Shown here: in pieces, positions 32,631-41,784 of the stretch
How positions within the stretch are numbered: the first letter of the stretch is position 1
Layout: every line of letters starts with the position of its first letter
Translations under genes and position numbers: made by a program
Source: Goekera deserti
GTDB taxonomy: Bacteria; Actinomycetota; Actinomycetes; Mycobacteriales; Geodermatophilaceae
Assembly: GCF_010685995.1 (NCBI RefSeq)
Contig: NZ_JAAGWK010000024.1
Span: forward strand, 62,001 to 126,000
Direction: 5' to 3'
Length of the DNA: 64,000 nucleotides
The notes under the pieces: model-generated
The model's database searches: none
What the model saw: the letters and a program-made list of their open reading frames with translations, nothing else
Told to the model about the DNA's origin: nothing

Positions 32631-35600
32631 TCAGGCGGTGGTGAACGTCCAGGTCACCGGCGCGAGCGTGTTCCCGGCGGCGTCCCGCTGGCCGGACACC
32701 GTCACCGTGTACGTCGTCCGGCCGGACAGGAAGAACCAGGGGTTCAGGCGGCCGGTCAGGGTGGCGGCGTCGAACGAGTACGCGGCGGACACCGTGGAGC
32801 CGCTGGGCGAGGTGAGCGTCGCGGTCCCCGTGCTCGCCAGCTGCTCGCTGACCTGGAACGTGACGTCGGACGTCGCGGACACGCCGGTGCCGGTGGGCCC
32901 GTAGCCGGTGAGCACCGGTGCGGTCGTGTCCGGGGCGGCGCCGGCCGGGGCCGAGGTCACCAGCACGACGTCGACCCAGTAGTTGGCGCCGCTGCCGCTG
33001 GTCGACGGGTAGGCACCGGCGGCGCCCGAGACGCCGTTGGCGGTGGCGGACGTGGCCGGGCTGCTCAGGTTGCCGCTGCTCCTCGCCGTGGCGAAGTACG
33101 ACGGCGTCTCCGACCAGCGGCCGGCCGGAGCGGTGTAGCTGACCACGTAGGTGGTGCCCGCCGTCACCTGCACCGGCTGCGCGAGGGTCGCGGTCTGCCA
33201 GCCGGTCGCCGTCTCGTCGCTGAACCGCACCGTGGCCAGCCGCTGGCCGCCCGTGGTCCACACCGACCCGGTGTGCACGCCGGTGGCCCCGGTGCCCTTG
33301 TGGAAGCGGACGGCGGTGACCCAGCCACCGGTGAGCGAGCTGAACTTCATGCCCCGCTCGGTGGCCGTCGTGGCGGTCACCGCAGCGGTCGGCGGCACGT
33401 CCGCGCTGCCGAACAGGCTGCACGGGCACGGCGGCGTCACCGTGGAGAAGGTGCCGCTGGACGCCGCGGCCAGGGCGTTCCCGGCGAGGTCGGTCGCTGC
33501 CGGGACGGCCAGCGTGTACGTGGTCGACCCGGCGAGCGCCGCGGCCGGGGTGAAGGTCGCGGTCCGCTTGTCCGCGCCCAGCGCCACGCTGCCGGTCACG
33601 GCACCGGCCGGCCCGGTCAGTGTCACCGTGGCCGCGGTCACCGGCTCGGAGAAGGTCACGACCGGGGTCACCGAGGTGGCCACGCCGGTGGCACCGGCCG
33701 TCGGGGAGACGGCGGTGACCGTCGGCGCGGTGGTGTCCGGGGTGCTGCCGTCGCCGTAGACGGCCAGCTCGGCGAACGCCATCCGGTAGGAACCGCCGTC
33801 GGACGGGTTGGCCCGCAGTGACGTGCCGGTGACCTTGACGTAGCGCGCTGTCCGGTTGGCGAACGTGGTGCGCTGCACGCCGGTCGGGATCGGGGCGCCG
33901 GTGACCGAGGCCACCGTCGTCCACGTCGTGCCGTCGACCGAGGTCGCGATGGTGAAGTCGACCGGGTAGCCGTAGCCCGCGTTGGCCCCGTCGGTGCGCG
34001 GCCACACGGTCACCTCGTTGACCGACCGGGCCGCCCCCAGGTCGACCTGGAACCACTCGGTGTGGTTCGTGGTCAGGCTGTTGCTGCTGCGCCAGCCGGC
34101 CGAGGACGACGTCGAGGTGAGCACCCCGTCGACCGCCCTGGCCCGGCCCCACGGCGCGACCTCGCTGGAGGAGCTGGCGGTGACCGTCCTGGACAGCGCC
34201 AGGTCGACCGGCGTGCTGAACGACCACGTGTACGCGGCAGCGAGGGCGTTGCCGGCCCGGTCCTGCACCGTGCGCACGGTCACCGTGTAGCTGGTGCCGG
34301 TGACCAGGGCCGAGGACGGCGTGAACGTGGCGGCGGTGCCCGCGGCGTCCACGGTCGCCGTGCCGGCCACCGCCGTGCCGGAGGGCCCGGTCATGGTCAT
34401 GGTCAGCGTCGCCGGGGCGACCGGCTCGGAGAACGTCGCCGTCGGGGCCACGGTCAGCGGTGCGCCGGTGGAGGCCGCCCGGGGGCTGACCACGGTGACC
34501 GTCGGCGCGGTGGTGTCCGGGGTGGCCCCGTTGCCGAAGACGCCGACCTCGGCGAACTGCATCCGGTAGGAGCCGCTGTCGGCCGGGTTGGCCCGCAGCG
34601 ACGTCCCGGTCACCTTCACGTAGCGGGCGGTCCGGCTCGCGAAGGTGGCGCGCTGCGCGGTCGTCGGCAGCGCCGCACCGGTGACGGTCGAGACCGTCGC
34701 CCAGGTGGTGCCGTCCACCGAGGTCGCGACGGTGGAGTCGACCGGGTACCCGTACCCGGCGTTCGTGCCGTCCGTGCGCGGCCACAGCACGACCTCGTCC
34801 ACCGACCTGGCGGCGCCCAGGTCGACCTGGAACCACTCGGTGTGGTTCGTGGTCAGGCTGCTGGTGCTGCTCCAGCCGGCCGAGGTCGAGGTCGACGTGA
34901 ACACGCCGTCCACCGCCTTGGCCCGGCCCCGCGGCGCGACCTCGTCGGAGGAGCTGGCGGTGGCGGTGGCGCCCAGCGCCAGGTCGGTCCGGGTGCTGAC
35001 CGTGGCCGCCGGGGCGCCCACCGCCGGGGAGGTGCTGCTGTTGCCCGCGGCGTCGGCCGAGACGACCCGGTAGGAGTACGCCGTCCCGGGGACGAGCCCG
35101 GTCACGGTGACGCTGTGCGCGAGCACCCCGCCGGGACCGGTCGTCGTGCTGCCGAGCACGGTCGGTGACGTGCCGGACTGCACGGTCGAGGAGGCCGGCT
35201 CGTCGGTCGTCCAGGTGATAGTGGCCGACGTGGCGGTGGCCGTGGCCGCGACCGCGGTGACCACCGGGGGTGCGGTGTCGGAGGTGGTGAACGTCCAGCT
35301 CACGGGCGTGGCCATGGCGTTGCCCGCGACGTCCCTCGCCGTGGCCGTGGCCGTGTGGCCGGCGACCGAGCCCAGCGCCGCGGCTGGGGTGAACGTGGCC
35401 ACGGCGCCGCTGAGGGTGACCGCGCCGGCCACCGGCCCGCCGGGGCCGGTCAGGGTGAGGACGACCGACGACGGGTCGACCGGCTCGGAGAACGTGGCGC
35501 TGGGGGCGACGGTCCCCGCGACCCCGGTGGCGCCGGCGGCCGGGGTGGTGCCGGTGACCGTCGGCGCGGTGGTGTCACCGACCAGGGAGAACACCGGGTC

Positions 35601-38600
35601 GACCCAGTAGTTGGTGGCCCCGCCGGAGACCGGGAAGGTCGACGCCGAGCCGTAGGAGTAGACGCCGTTGGGCACGCTGCTCGTCGCCTGCGGCGCCGTC
35701 AGCGGCCCGCGGGTCAGCGAGCCGGCGGCGAAGGCGTCCCGGTCGTAGGAGTACCGGCCCACGGTGGTGTGGTAGCTGACCACGTAGGTCGTCCCGGCGG
35801 TGACGGGCACCGGCGAGGCGAACTGCACGGTCTGCCAGCCCGAGGACGTCTCGGCGCCGAAGGTGGCGGTCGCCAACCGGGTGCCGTCGGCGCTCCACAG
35901 CGAGCCGGTGTGGGTGCCGGTGTTGGCCGCTCCCTTGTAGAAGCGGACGCCGGTCACGTAACCGGAGGTGTCGGAGCTGAAGCGCATGCCCAGTTCCACC
36001 GCCGAGCCGTCGGTGGCCGAGGCGATGGCCGGGACCGCCGAGGGCAGGAACAGCGAGCAGGGGCAGGCGGCCGTGGCGGTGGCCGCGGTGGTGAAGCTCG
36101 TCGACCCGGTGGTCGCCAGCTGGTTGCCGGCGGTGTCGCGCACCCCGGACACCGTCGCCGTCACCTGGGCGCCGGCCGGCAGCGCCGCGTCGGGCTGGAA
36201 GCGCAGCGTGGCGGTGCCGACCAGCGAGGTCGCACCGGTCACCGCGGTGCCCGTCCCGGTGCTGACGGTGATCGTGGCCGAGGCGGCCTGCACCGGCTCG
36301 TCGAAGGTGAACTCGACCGGGTCGGTCACCGTCACCGACGCCGCGCCCGTCGCCGGGTAGGTGCCGGTGAGCGTCGGTGCCACCGTGTCGGTCACCGCGG
36401 TCGTCTGGAACACGGCGTCGACGGAGTAGCTGGTCGAGCCGTAGGAGGACACCGGGAAGCTCGAGGCAGCGCCGTAGGAGAACACGCCGTTGTGGTCGTC
36501 GGCCACGTCGGCCACCGCGCGCAGCGGGGCGTTGTCCAGCGCGCTGGTGAAGGCGCCGGGGCTGGCCGAGTAGTGCCCGTTGGGCGCGTAGTAGGAGACG
36601 ACGTAGGTCGTCGCGGCGGTGACCGCCACCGGCCGGTCGAAGCTCAGCTGCTGCCAGCCGGTCGCCGTCTCGTTGGTGAACGTGCCGGTGGCCAGCAGCG
36701 CGCCGCCGTCGGTCCACAGCGAGCCGGTGTGGGTGCCGGTGTTGCCCGCACCCTTGTAGAAGCGCACGCCGCTGATGTAGCCGGCGATGTCCGTGCGCAG
36801 CCGGACACCCAGCTCCACGCCGGCGCTCTCGTCGACGGCGGCGGTGGCCGGCGTCTCGTCCGACAGCAGCGTGCAGGGGCAGACCGTGGGGCCCGACGTG
36901 GTGAACGACCAGGTGTACGGGGCGGCCAGCGTGTTGCCGGCCGCGTCCCTGGCCCCGCTGAGGGTCGCGGTGTAGGAGGTGGCGGCGGTCAGCGCGGAGC
37001 TCGGCGTGAGGATCACGCTGCGGCCCGACGTGCTGGAGGTGACCGCACCGTCGACCGGGGTGCCGCCCTGGCTCAGGGTGAGGCGCGCGCCGCTGACCGG
37101 CTCGGACAGGGTCACCGAGAGCGTGCGGCCCACCCGGACGCTGGTCGCGCCCGGACCCGGGGTGGCGCTGGTGACGACCGGGGCGGTGGTGTCGGCGTCG
37201 GAGGTGAAGGTGACGTCGACCCAGTAGTTGCTTCCCCCGCCGTCCCGGGCCGGGAAGCTGCGCGGGCCGTAGGCGTACACGCCGCTGCCCTGCACGGTGA
37301 TCGGACCGGAGACCACCGGCGCGGTGAGACCACCGGCCGTCACCGAGTAGCCGCCGGCGTCGGTGTGGTAGCTGACGACGTACGTCGTGCCCGCGGTGAC
37401 CCGCACGGGGCTGCCGAAGGTGATGGTCTGCCAGCCGGTGGTCGACTCCGCGGTGGCGGTGGCGGTGGCCAGCTCCGTCCCGGTGGCCGACCACAGCGTG
37501 CCGGTGTGCGTGCCGGTGTTGCCCGCGCCCTTGTAGAACCGGACGCCGGCGACGACGCCGTCGGACTCCACGGTGAACCGCATGCCGAGCTCGACCGCGG
37601 CCCGGTCGTCGGCGCTGGTCACGGCCGGCACGGCGGTGTCGTCCCACACGCTGCACGGGCAGGCACCGGCGACGGCCGGGGCCTTCATGGTGGTGAACGT
37701 CCAGCTCACCGGGGCGGTGAGCGCGTTGCCGGCGCGGTCGCGGGCGCTGAGCAGGGTGGCCGTGTAGGCGGTGCCCGCGGCGAGCTGCTCGGTCGGCGTG
37801 AAGGTCGCCGTCCGGGTGGTGTCGTCGTAGCCGACCGTGCCGGCCAGCGTGCTGCCGGCGGGGTCGGTGAGCTGCATCGCGACGCTGGTGGGCTGCACCG
37901 ACTCGCTGAGCGCGACGCTCACCGGGCCGGTGCGCGCCACGCTGGACGCCCCCGCCGGCGGTGCGGACGGGCCGGCGGTCGGCGGCAGGGTGTCGGTGGG
38001 CTCGACCGTGGTCACGATCGGGTCGACCCAGTAGTTGGTGCTGCCGTAGCTGGCCGTCGGGAACGCCGAGCCGCCGGCGTTGAAGACCCCGGCGGGGGAA
38101 CCAGCGCCGTCCGGGGCCACCGCGAGCGGCTCGTTGGTCACGCCGGACGTGGCGAAGTAGCCCGCGTCGGCGGCGTACCGGCCGACCGGGGCGTAGTAGG
38201 AGGCGACGTAGGTCGTCCCGGCCGTGATCGCCACCGGGGTGGCGAAGATCAGCGTCTGCCAGCCCGACGCCGTCTCACCGGTGAAGGTGCCGGTGGCCAG
38301 CCGCTGGCCACCGGTCGACCACAGCGAGCCGGTGTGGGTGCCGGTGTTGCCCGCGCCCTTGTAGAAGCGGACGCCGGTGACGTAGCCGGACGTCGTCATG
38401 GAGAACGGCATGCCGAGCTCCAGGGGGGTGGCGTCGTCGGCGGCGGTGGTCGTGGGCACCGCGGCGGTGGCGAAGACGGTGCACGGGCAGGTGCGGGCGC
38501 CGACGGAACCACTGACGCCGACCGGCGCGGACAGGTTGGTGCTGTCGTCGACCGCACGCACCCTCACCGACAGGGCGCCGGAGGTGGTGGGCGTGTAGGT

Positions 38601-40442
38601 GTAGGACCAGGTGGCCCGGCCGGTGGCCGGGTGCCAGGTGGTGCCGCCGTCGACCGAGACCTCGACGCCGGCGACGGCGCCGCCGCCGATGTCGGTCGCG
38701 GTGCCGCTGACGGTCACCGGGCTGCCCACCGTGATCGTGTCCTGGGTGCGGGGCGAGCTGATCGTGACCGTCGGTGCGGTGGTGTCGGTGCTGGCCGAGG
38801 CCCGCGACAGGTCCCCGGCGAGGGTGCTCGGCTGCACGCCCATGTCGGCGAACACGTTGACCGTGGCCTGGCGCATCGGGGTGTTGGCCACCTGGCCGTC
38901 GCCGCTGTGGTCGTCGTCCAGGCCCCAGGACCACTGCACGGTGCCGGCGCCGAACACCAGCGCGCCGCTGGCCTGGTCGCGGTAGAGGCTGAGGTTGTGC
39001 CGCGCGGTGCCCGGGGCGTAGGAGGTGCCGTAGTCGTTCTGCAGCACGTCGGCCTCGGCGATCTGCACCGTCGTCTCCGACAGGTGCGCCAGCCCGGCCG
39101 GGCGGAAGCCGTTGTCGTAGTCGGCGTCCCACTCGTAGCCCAGGGTCCCGGCCCCGAACGTGTACGTCTGGCCGGCCGGCTGGGCCGCGACCGCGGTGTT
39201 GCGCCACAGCCGCATGGCCCCGAACTCCGCCGGCACCGACAGGGCGTCGCGGCGGGAACCGAACCCGTTGCCGTTGACCTTGAACTGCTGGCCGATCAGG
39301 GCGTTCTCCGGGGTCGAGCCCGAGCCGAAACGCTGGTCGCGGAACGTGCCCGTCCACGGCACGCTGGCGTCGGCGCGGGCGCCGTCCAGGCTCTCCTTGC
39401 GCACCACCATCGACCGGTACGGGGTCGGGGCGCCGGCGACGGAGTCCTCCCAGCGGACCTTCCACCACATCTCGTTGCCGCTGAGGAAGGCCAGGTCGAC
39501 CCCGGCGGCCTTGGCGGCCTCCACGTGGGAGCGCTGGGCCCCCGACCAGTACTCGTCGTGGCCGACGGACAGGAACAGCTGGTGCGTGATGAGCCGGGCG
39601 CCGTCGCGGTCGGTGTCGATGCCGCTGACGTAGGAGACGTCGTAGCCGTTGCTCTCCAGGAACCGGATCATCGGGTACTCGGCGTAGAGCACCTGGCCGG
39701 CGGACTCCGACGGGGCGAGCGGGCGGTTGTAGCTGACGGCGTAGGCGCGACCGGCGGCACCGGGGCCGTTGCCGCCGTACAGGCTCGCGCCGCCCCAGGT
39801 GTTGTAGGCCTGCCAGGTCGTGTCCGATGTCTGGAACACCACGTCGGAGGCGCCGGCGTCGTCGCGCACGACGAAGGTGACCGAGTTCTGGGCGTCGGTG
39901 TCCAGCCGGTGCAGGACGGCGGTGTAGACGCCGGACACCGCCGTGGTCGGCACCGTCCAGCTGGCCGACACGGCCCAGTTCCCGCAGTCGACCATGCCGG
40001 TGGCGGGCACGCGCACGCAGTCGGGCTGGGTCTGCGGCAGCGGCACGCTGGGGCTCAGCGAGGTGATCAGCCGCCCGCCGCGGTCGGCGTACCAGCCCAG
40101 CCGGTAGACGTCGATGCGGTAGCTCGTGGAGTCGGTGCGCACCTTGAAGTCGACGCGGCCACCGACGTTCGTGCTCATGTCGGCGGTGAAGCCCTCGATG
40201 CTGGTGTCCGGGGTGATCTTCCACGCCTCGGTGCCGGGCTTGGTGTTCTCGCAGGCGACGGGGTTGGTCAGCGGGAGCGCGCACAGGTCGACGGCCGCCC
40301 GGGCGGCGGGCGGGGAGGCGAACGTCAGCCCGACCATCGCCGTCAGGGTGACCGCGAGCGCGGCCAGGGCGCGCCGGACCGTCGCAGGTCCACGCCGGGG
40401 CTGGACCCCGCCGAGCGGGTACACGTGCGGGACCGCGGTCAT
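32631..40442 (-). CDS. Giant secreted mosaic protein: dimethylformamidase-like domain plus DUF4082, Ig-like and discoidin modules
   Basis: A 2603-residue exported protein. The signal peptide covers about 1-48 (ending ARAAV). Residues 60-530 resemble the large-subunit C-terminal domain of N,N-dimethylformamidase (FQTSDTTWQAYNTWGGASLY, SVGHDEYWS, FLSGNEMWWKVRW). Then follow an Ig-like domain (555-645) and five DUF4082 modules (about 647-812, 926-1081, 1186-1342, 1457-1617, 2337-2499), each opening with a Cys-Pro-Cys motif. Seven SbsA/Big_5-like modules of the DTTAPTVT type start near 814, 1086, 1351, 1624, 1976, 2236 and 2506. There is one fibronectin III (1722-1817) and two discoidin-like modules (1819-1971, 2079-2231). 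No sorting signal or C-terminal anchor is seen. ATG at 40440-40442 has GGGGAGAG upstream. Whether the amidase-like domain is catalytic is unknown; an adhesive or matrix role is plausible. Confidence 0.87.
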   Translation of the reverse strand: MTAVPHVYPLGGVQPRRGPATVRRALAALAVTLTAMVGLTFASPPAARAAVDLCALPLTNPVACENTKPGTEAWKITPDTSIEGFTADMSTNVGGRVDFKVRTDSTSYRIDVYRLGWYADRGGRLITSLSPSVPLPQTQPDCVRVPATGMVDCGNWAVSASWTVPTTAVSGVYTAVLHRLDTDAQNSVTFVVRDDAGASDVVFQTSDTTWQAYNTWGGASLYGGNGPGAAGRAYAVSYNRPLAPSESAGQVLYAEYPMIRFLESNGYDVSYVSGIDTDRDGARLITHQLFLSVGHDEYWSGAQRSHVEAAKAAGVDLAFLSGNEMWWKVRWEDSVAGAPTPYRSMVVRKESLDGARADASVPWTGTFRDQRFGSGSTPENALIGQQFKVNGNGFGSRRDALSVPAEFGAMRLWRNTAVAAQPAGQTYTFGAGTLGYEWDADYDNGFRPAGLAHLSETTVQIAEADVLQNDYGTSYAPGTARHNLSLYRDQASGALVFGAGTVQWSWGLDDDHSGDGQVANTPMRQATVNVFADMGVQPSTLAGDLSRASASTDTTAPTVTISSPRTQDTITVGSPVTVSGTATDIGGGAVAGVEVSVDGGTTWHPATGRATWSYTYTPTTSGALSVRVRAVDDSTNLSAPVGVSGSVGARTCPCTVFATAAVPTTTAADDATPLELGMPFSMTTSGYVTGVRFYKGAGNTGTHTGSLWSTGGQRLATGTFTGETASGWQTLIFATPVAITAGTTYVASYYAPVGRYAADAGYFATSGVTNEPLAVAPDGAGSPAGVFNAGGSAFPTASYGSTNYWVDPIVTTVEPTDTLPPTAGPSAPPAGASSVARTGPVSVALSESVQPTSVAMQLTDPAGSTLAGTVGYDDTTRTATFTPTEQLAAGTAYTATLLSARDRAGNALTAPVSWTFTTMKAPAVAGACPCSVWDDTAVPAVTSADDRAAVELGMRFTVESDGVVAGVRFYKGAGNTGTHTGTLWSATGTELATATATAESTTGWQTITFGSPVRVTAGTTYVVSYHTDAGGYSVTAGGLTAPVVSGPITVQGSGVYAYGPRSFPARDGGGSNYWVDVTFTSDADTTAPVVTSATPGPGATSVRVGRTLSVTLSEPVSGARLTLSQGGTPVDGAVTSSTSGRSVILTPSSALTAATSYTATLSGARDAAGNTLAAPYTWSFTTSGPTVCPCTLLSDETPATAAVDESAGVELGVRLRTDIAGYISGVRFYKGAGNTGTHTGSLWTDGGALLATGTFTNETATGWQQLSFDRPVAVTAATTYVVSYYAPNGHYSASPGAFTSALDNAPLRAVADVADDHNGVFSYGAASSFPVSSYGSTSYSVDAVFQTTAVTDTVAPTLTGTYPATGAASVTVTDPVEFTFDEPVQAASATITVSTGTGTAVTGATSLVGTATLRFQPDAALPAGAQVTATVSGVRDTAGNQLATTGSTSFTTAATATAACPCSLFLPSAVPAIASATDGSAVELGMRFSSDTSGYVTGVRFYKGAANTGTHTGSLWSADGTRLATATFGAETSSGWQTVQFASPVPVTAGTTYVVSYHTTVGRYSYDRDAFAAGSLTRGPLTAPQATSSVPNGVYSYGSASTFPVSGGATNYWVDPVFSLVGDTTAPTVTGTTPAAGATGVAGTVAPSATFSEPVDPSSVVLTLTGPGGPVAGAVTLSGAVATFTPAAALGSVAGHTATATARDVAGNAMATPVSWTFTTSDTAPPVVTAVAATATATSATITWTTDEPASSTVQSGTSPTVLGSTTTGPGGVLAHSVTVTGLVPGTAYSYRVVSADAAGNSSTSPAVGAPAATVSTRTDLALGATATASSSDEVAPRGRAKAVDGVFTSTSTSAGWSSTSSLTTNHTEWFQVDLGAARSVDEVVLWPRTDGTNAGYGYPVDSTVATSVDGTTWATVSTVTGAALPTTAQRATFASRTARYVKVTGTSLRANPADSGSYRMQFAEVGVFGNGATPDTTAPTVTVVSPRAASTGAPLTVAPTATFSEPVAPATLTMTMTGPSGTAVAGTATVDAAGTAATFTPSSALVTGTSYTVTVRTVQDRAGNALAAAYTWSFSTPVDLALSRTVTASSSSEVAPWGRARAVDGVLTSTSSSAGWRSSNSLTTNHTEWFQVDLGAARSVNEVTVWPRTDGANAGYGYPVDFTIATSVDGTTWTTVASVTGAPIPTGVQRTTFANRTARYVKVTGTSLRANPSDGGSYRMAFAELAVYGDGSTPDTTAPTVTAVSPTAGATGVATSVTPVVTFSEPVTAATVTLTGPAGAVTGSVALGADKRTATFTPAAALAGSTTYTLAVPAATDLAGNALAAASSGTFSTVTPPCPCSLFGSADVPPTAAVTATTATERGMKFSSLTGGWVTAVRFHKGTGATGVHTGSVWTTGGQRLATVRFSDETATGWQTATLAQPVQVTAGTTYVVSYTAPAGRWSETPSYFATARSSGNLSSPATSATANGVSGAAGAYPSTSGSGANYWVDVVLVTSAPAGAAPDTTAPVLTGYGPTGTGVSATSDVTFQVSEQLASTGTATLTSPSGSTVSAAYSFDAATLTGRLNPWFFLSGRTTYTVTVSGQRDAAGNTLAPVTWTFTTA
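34036..34860. repeat. 45 bp exact direct repeat inside the mosaic gene, 780 bp apart
   Basis: Positions 34036-34080 and 34816-34860 are identical. They encode the same stretch (LTTNHTEWFQVDLGA) of the two discoidin-like modules. The surrounding modules are similar but not identical, which points to duplication of a discoidin plus Ig-like unit. Confidence 0.9.
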
Positions 40443-40689
40443 CGAGCTCTCCCCCTGGCTGCCGGCCCTGCCGGTCAGCCCATGGACGCCCGGGACGTGG
40501 GGTCACGGAGCGTGGTGTCCTACCTGTCGACCACGGAACGCAGTCGACTCGCCCATGAGACGGCAGCCGGGGGGCCGGTGAGAAGCGCAGTGGACACGGG
40601 TTCACCCGTTGTGGCAGGTCCTGGGCCCGAGATCCCCCCGGACGGGTGCCGCTCGACTCCCGCGCGCGGGCAGCAGTGAGGGTGGGCGA

Positions 40690-41784
40690 TCAGTCCCGCG
40701 CGGGGACGACGACCGACGGCGACGAGGCGTCCGGCACGAGGCGCGTCGCGGGACGGCCGTCGATCGGGGCGGCCCAGACGTCGGAGTCGACGGTGGCGGC
40801 CACCCCCCGGCCGACGGCGTAGGCCACCGTGTCCGCGTCCAGCCAGGCGACCTGGTCGTCGACCACGCGGCCCTCCGGCAGCGCGGTGAGCCGGCCCGAG
40901 TCCGCCGACCACGCGACGAAGCGGTCGCTGCCGGACTGGGCGTCCTGCTGCTTGTAGACCACGTGCGCGGCGTCCGGCGAGACCGACGGGCAGGCGCCGT
41001 CGTCGGCCACCACCTGCATCGTGCGGGTCGAGGCGTCGCCCCGGACCAGCAGCCGGCGTCCACCGGTGCCCAGCGTGGCGTAGAAGCCGGGGCCGTCGCC
41101 GATGAAGCTGACGCCCCAGTAGTTGCGGTCCACCGCGGTCACCGGCACCCCGTCACGGGTGGTGACCCACTGCTCGAGGTCCGGGAGCTCGCGGCCGGTC
41201 GGCACGTCGGTGAGGACGGTCCGGGTGCTGAACTGGGCATCGGTGTAGGCGTGCCCGGTGACGAACACCGTGGACGCGGCCCAGCTGCCCGCGGCGGACA
41301 TCCGGGCCCGGCTGGGGATGCCCCCGAGCTCGGTCGTGGACACCACGCGCATCGAGGCATCGAGGAGGATCGAGCGGTAGGTGGTCACCAGCCCCGGCAC
41401 CTCCTGCAGGCACAGGCCGGCCCGCGGCGAGGCCGCGACCCGGGCGCACGCGAGGTCGACGATCGCCCGCGGGCCGGCCGGGTCGGACACCGGCACCAGC
41501 GCGATCTTGCCGTAGCTGGGCCCGGGCTCGGTGTTGCGCACCACCAGGTGCGGGACGGCGAGCACGTCGTCGACCGCCAGCCGGGTGCGGCCCGCCTCGG
41601 CGTCGGCCGCCGAGGCGGCGGCCCGGACCTGCGCCGACCGGCTCCACGCGAGGTACCCGCCGGTGCCGGCCAGCAGCAGCACCAGCACCACGACGACGGC
41701 GACCACCCGGGCGCGTCCCGGCCCCGCGTCGGTGCCCCGGAGGTCCGGGCGGGTGCGCGTGGTCCGATCGGGCCGCTCAGCCAC
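40690..41784 (-). CDS. Membrane-anchored TolB/beta-propeller-like protein
   Basis: A 364-residue protein with a short basic cytoplasmic lead, one TM helix at about 26-45 (ARVVAVVVVLVLLLAGTGG) and an extracytoplasmic domain. Repeated beta-strand blocks resemble WD40-like/TolB propeller blades: GKIALVPVSDPAGPRAIV, SVSPDAAHVVYKQQDAQSG, RFVAWSADSGRLTALPEG, DVWAAPIDGRPATRLVPD. No enzymatic motif is visible. The start overlaps the stop of the MFS gene by 8 bp, so the two are probably cotranscribed. The 247 bp downstream (40443-40689) lead to the mosaic gene and hold no ORF I can support, only a short palindrome ACGGGT-TC-ACCCGT near 40598. Function not recognised. Confidence 0.75.
   Translation of the reverse strand: MAERPDRTTRTRPDLRGTDAGPGRARVVAVVVVLVLLLAGTGGYLAWSRSAQVRAAASAADAEAGRTRLAVDDVLAVPHLVVRNTEPGPSYGKIALVPVSDPAGPRAIVDLACARVAASPRAGLCLQEVPGLVTTYRSILLDASMRVVSTTELGGIPSRARMSAAGSWAASTVFVTGHAYTDAQFSTRTVLTDVPTGRELPDLEQWVTTRDGVPVTAVDRNYWGVSFIGDGPGFYATLGTGGRRLLVRGDASTRTMQVVADDGACPSVSPDAAHVVYKQQDAQSGSDRFVAWSADSGRLTALPEGRVVDDQVAWLDADTVAYAVGRGVAATVDSDVWAAPIDGRPATRLVPDASSPSVVVPARD

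Noticed and set aside
35355-40679. A 1774-codon open frame on the plus strand opposite the mosaic gene
   Set aside because: Its translation is almost only Arg, Gly, Ala and Val, as expected for the mirror of a GC-rich gene. The minus strand has a signal peptide and recognisable domains.
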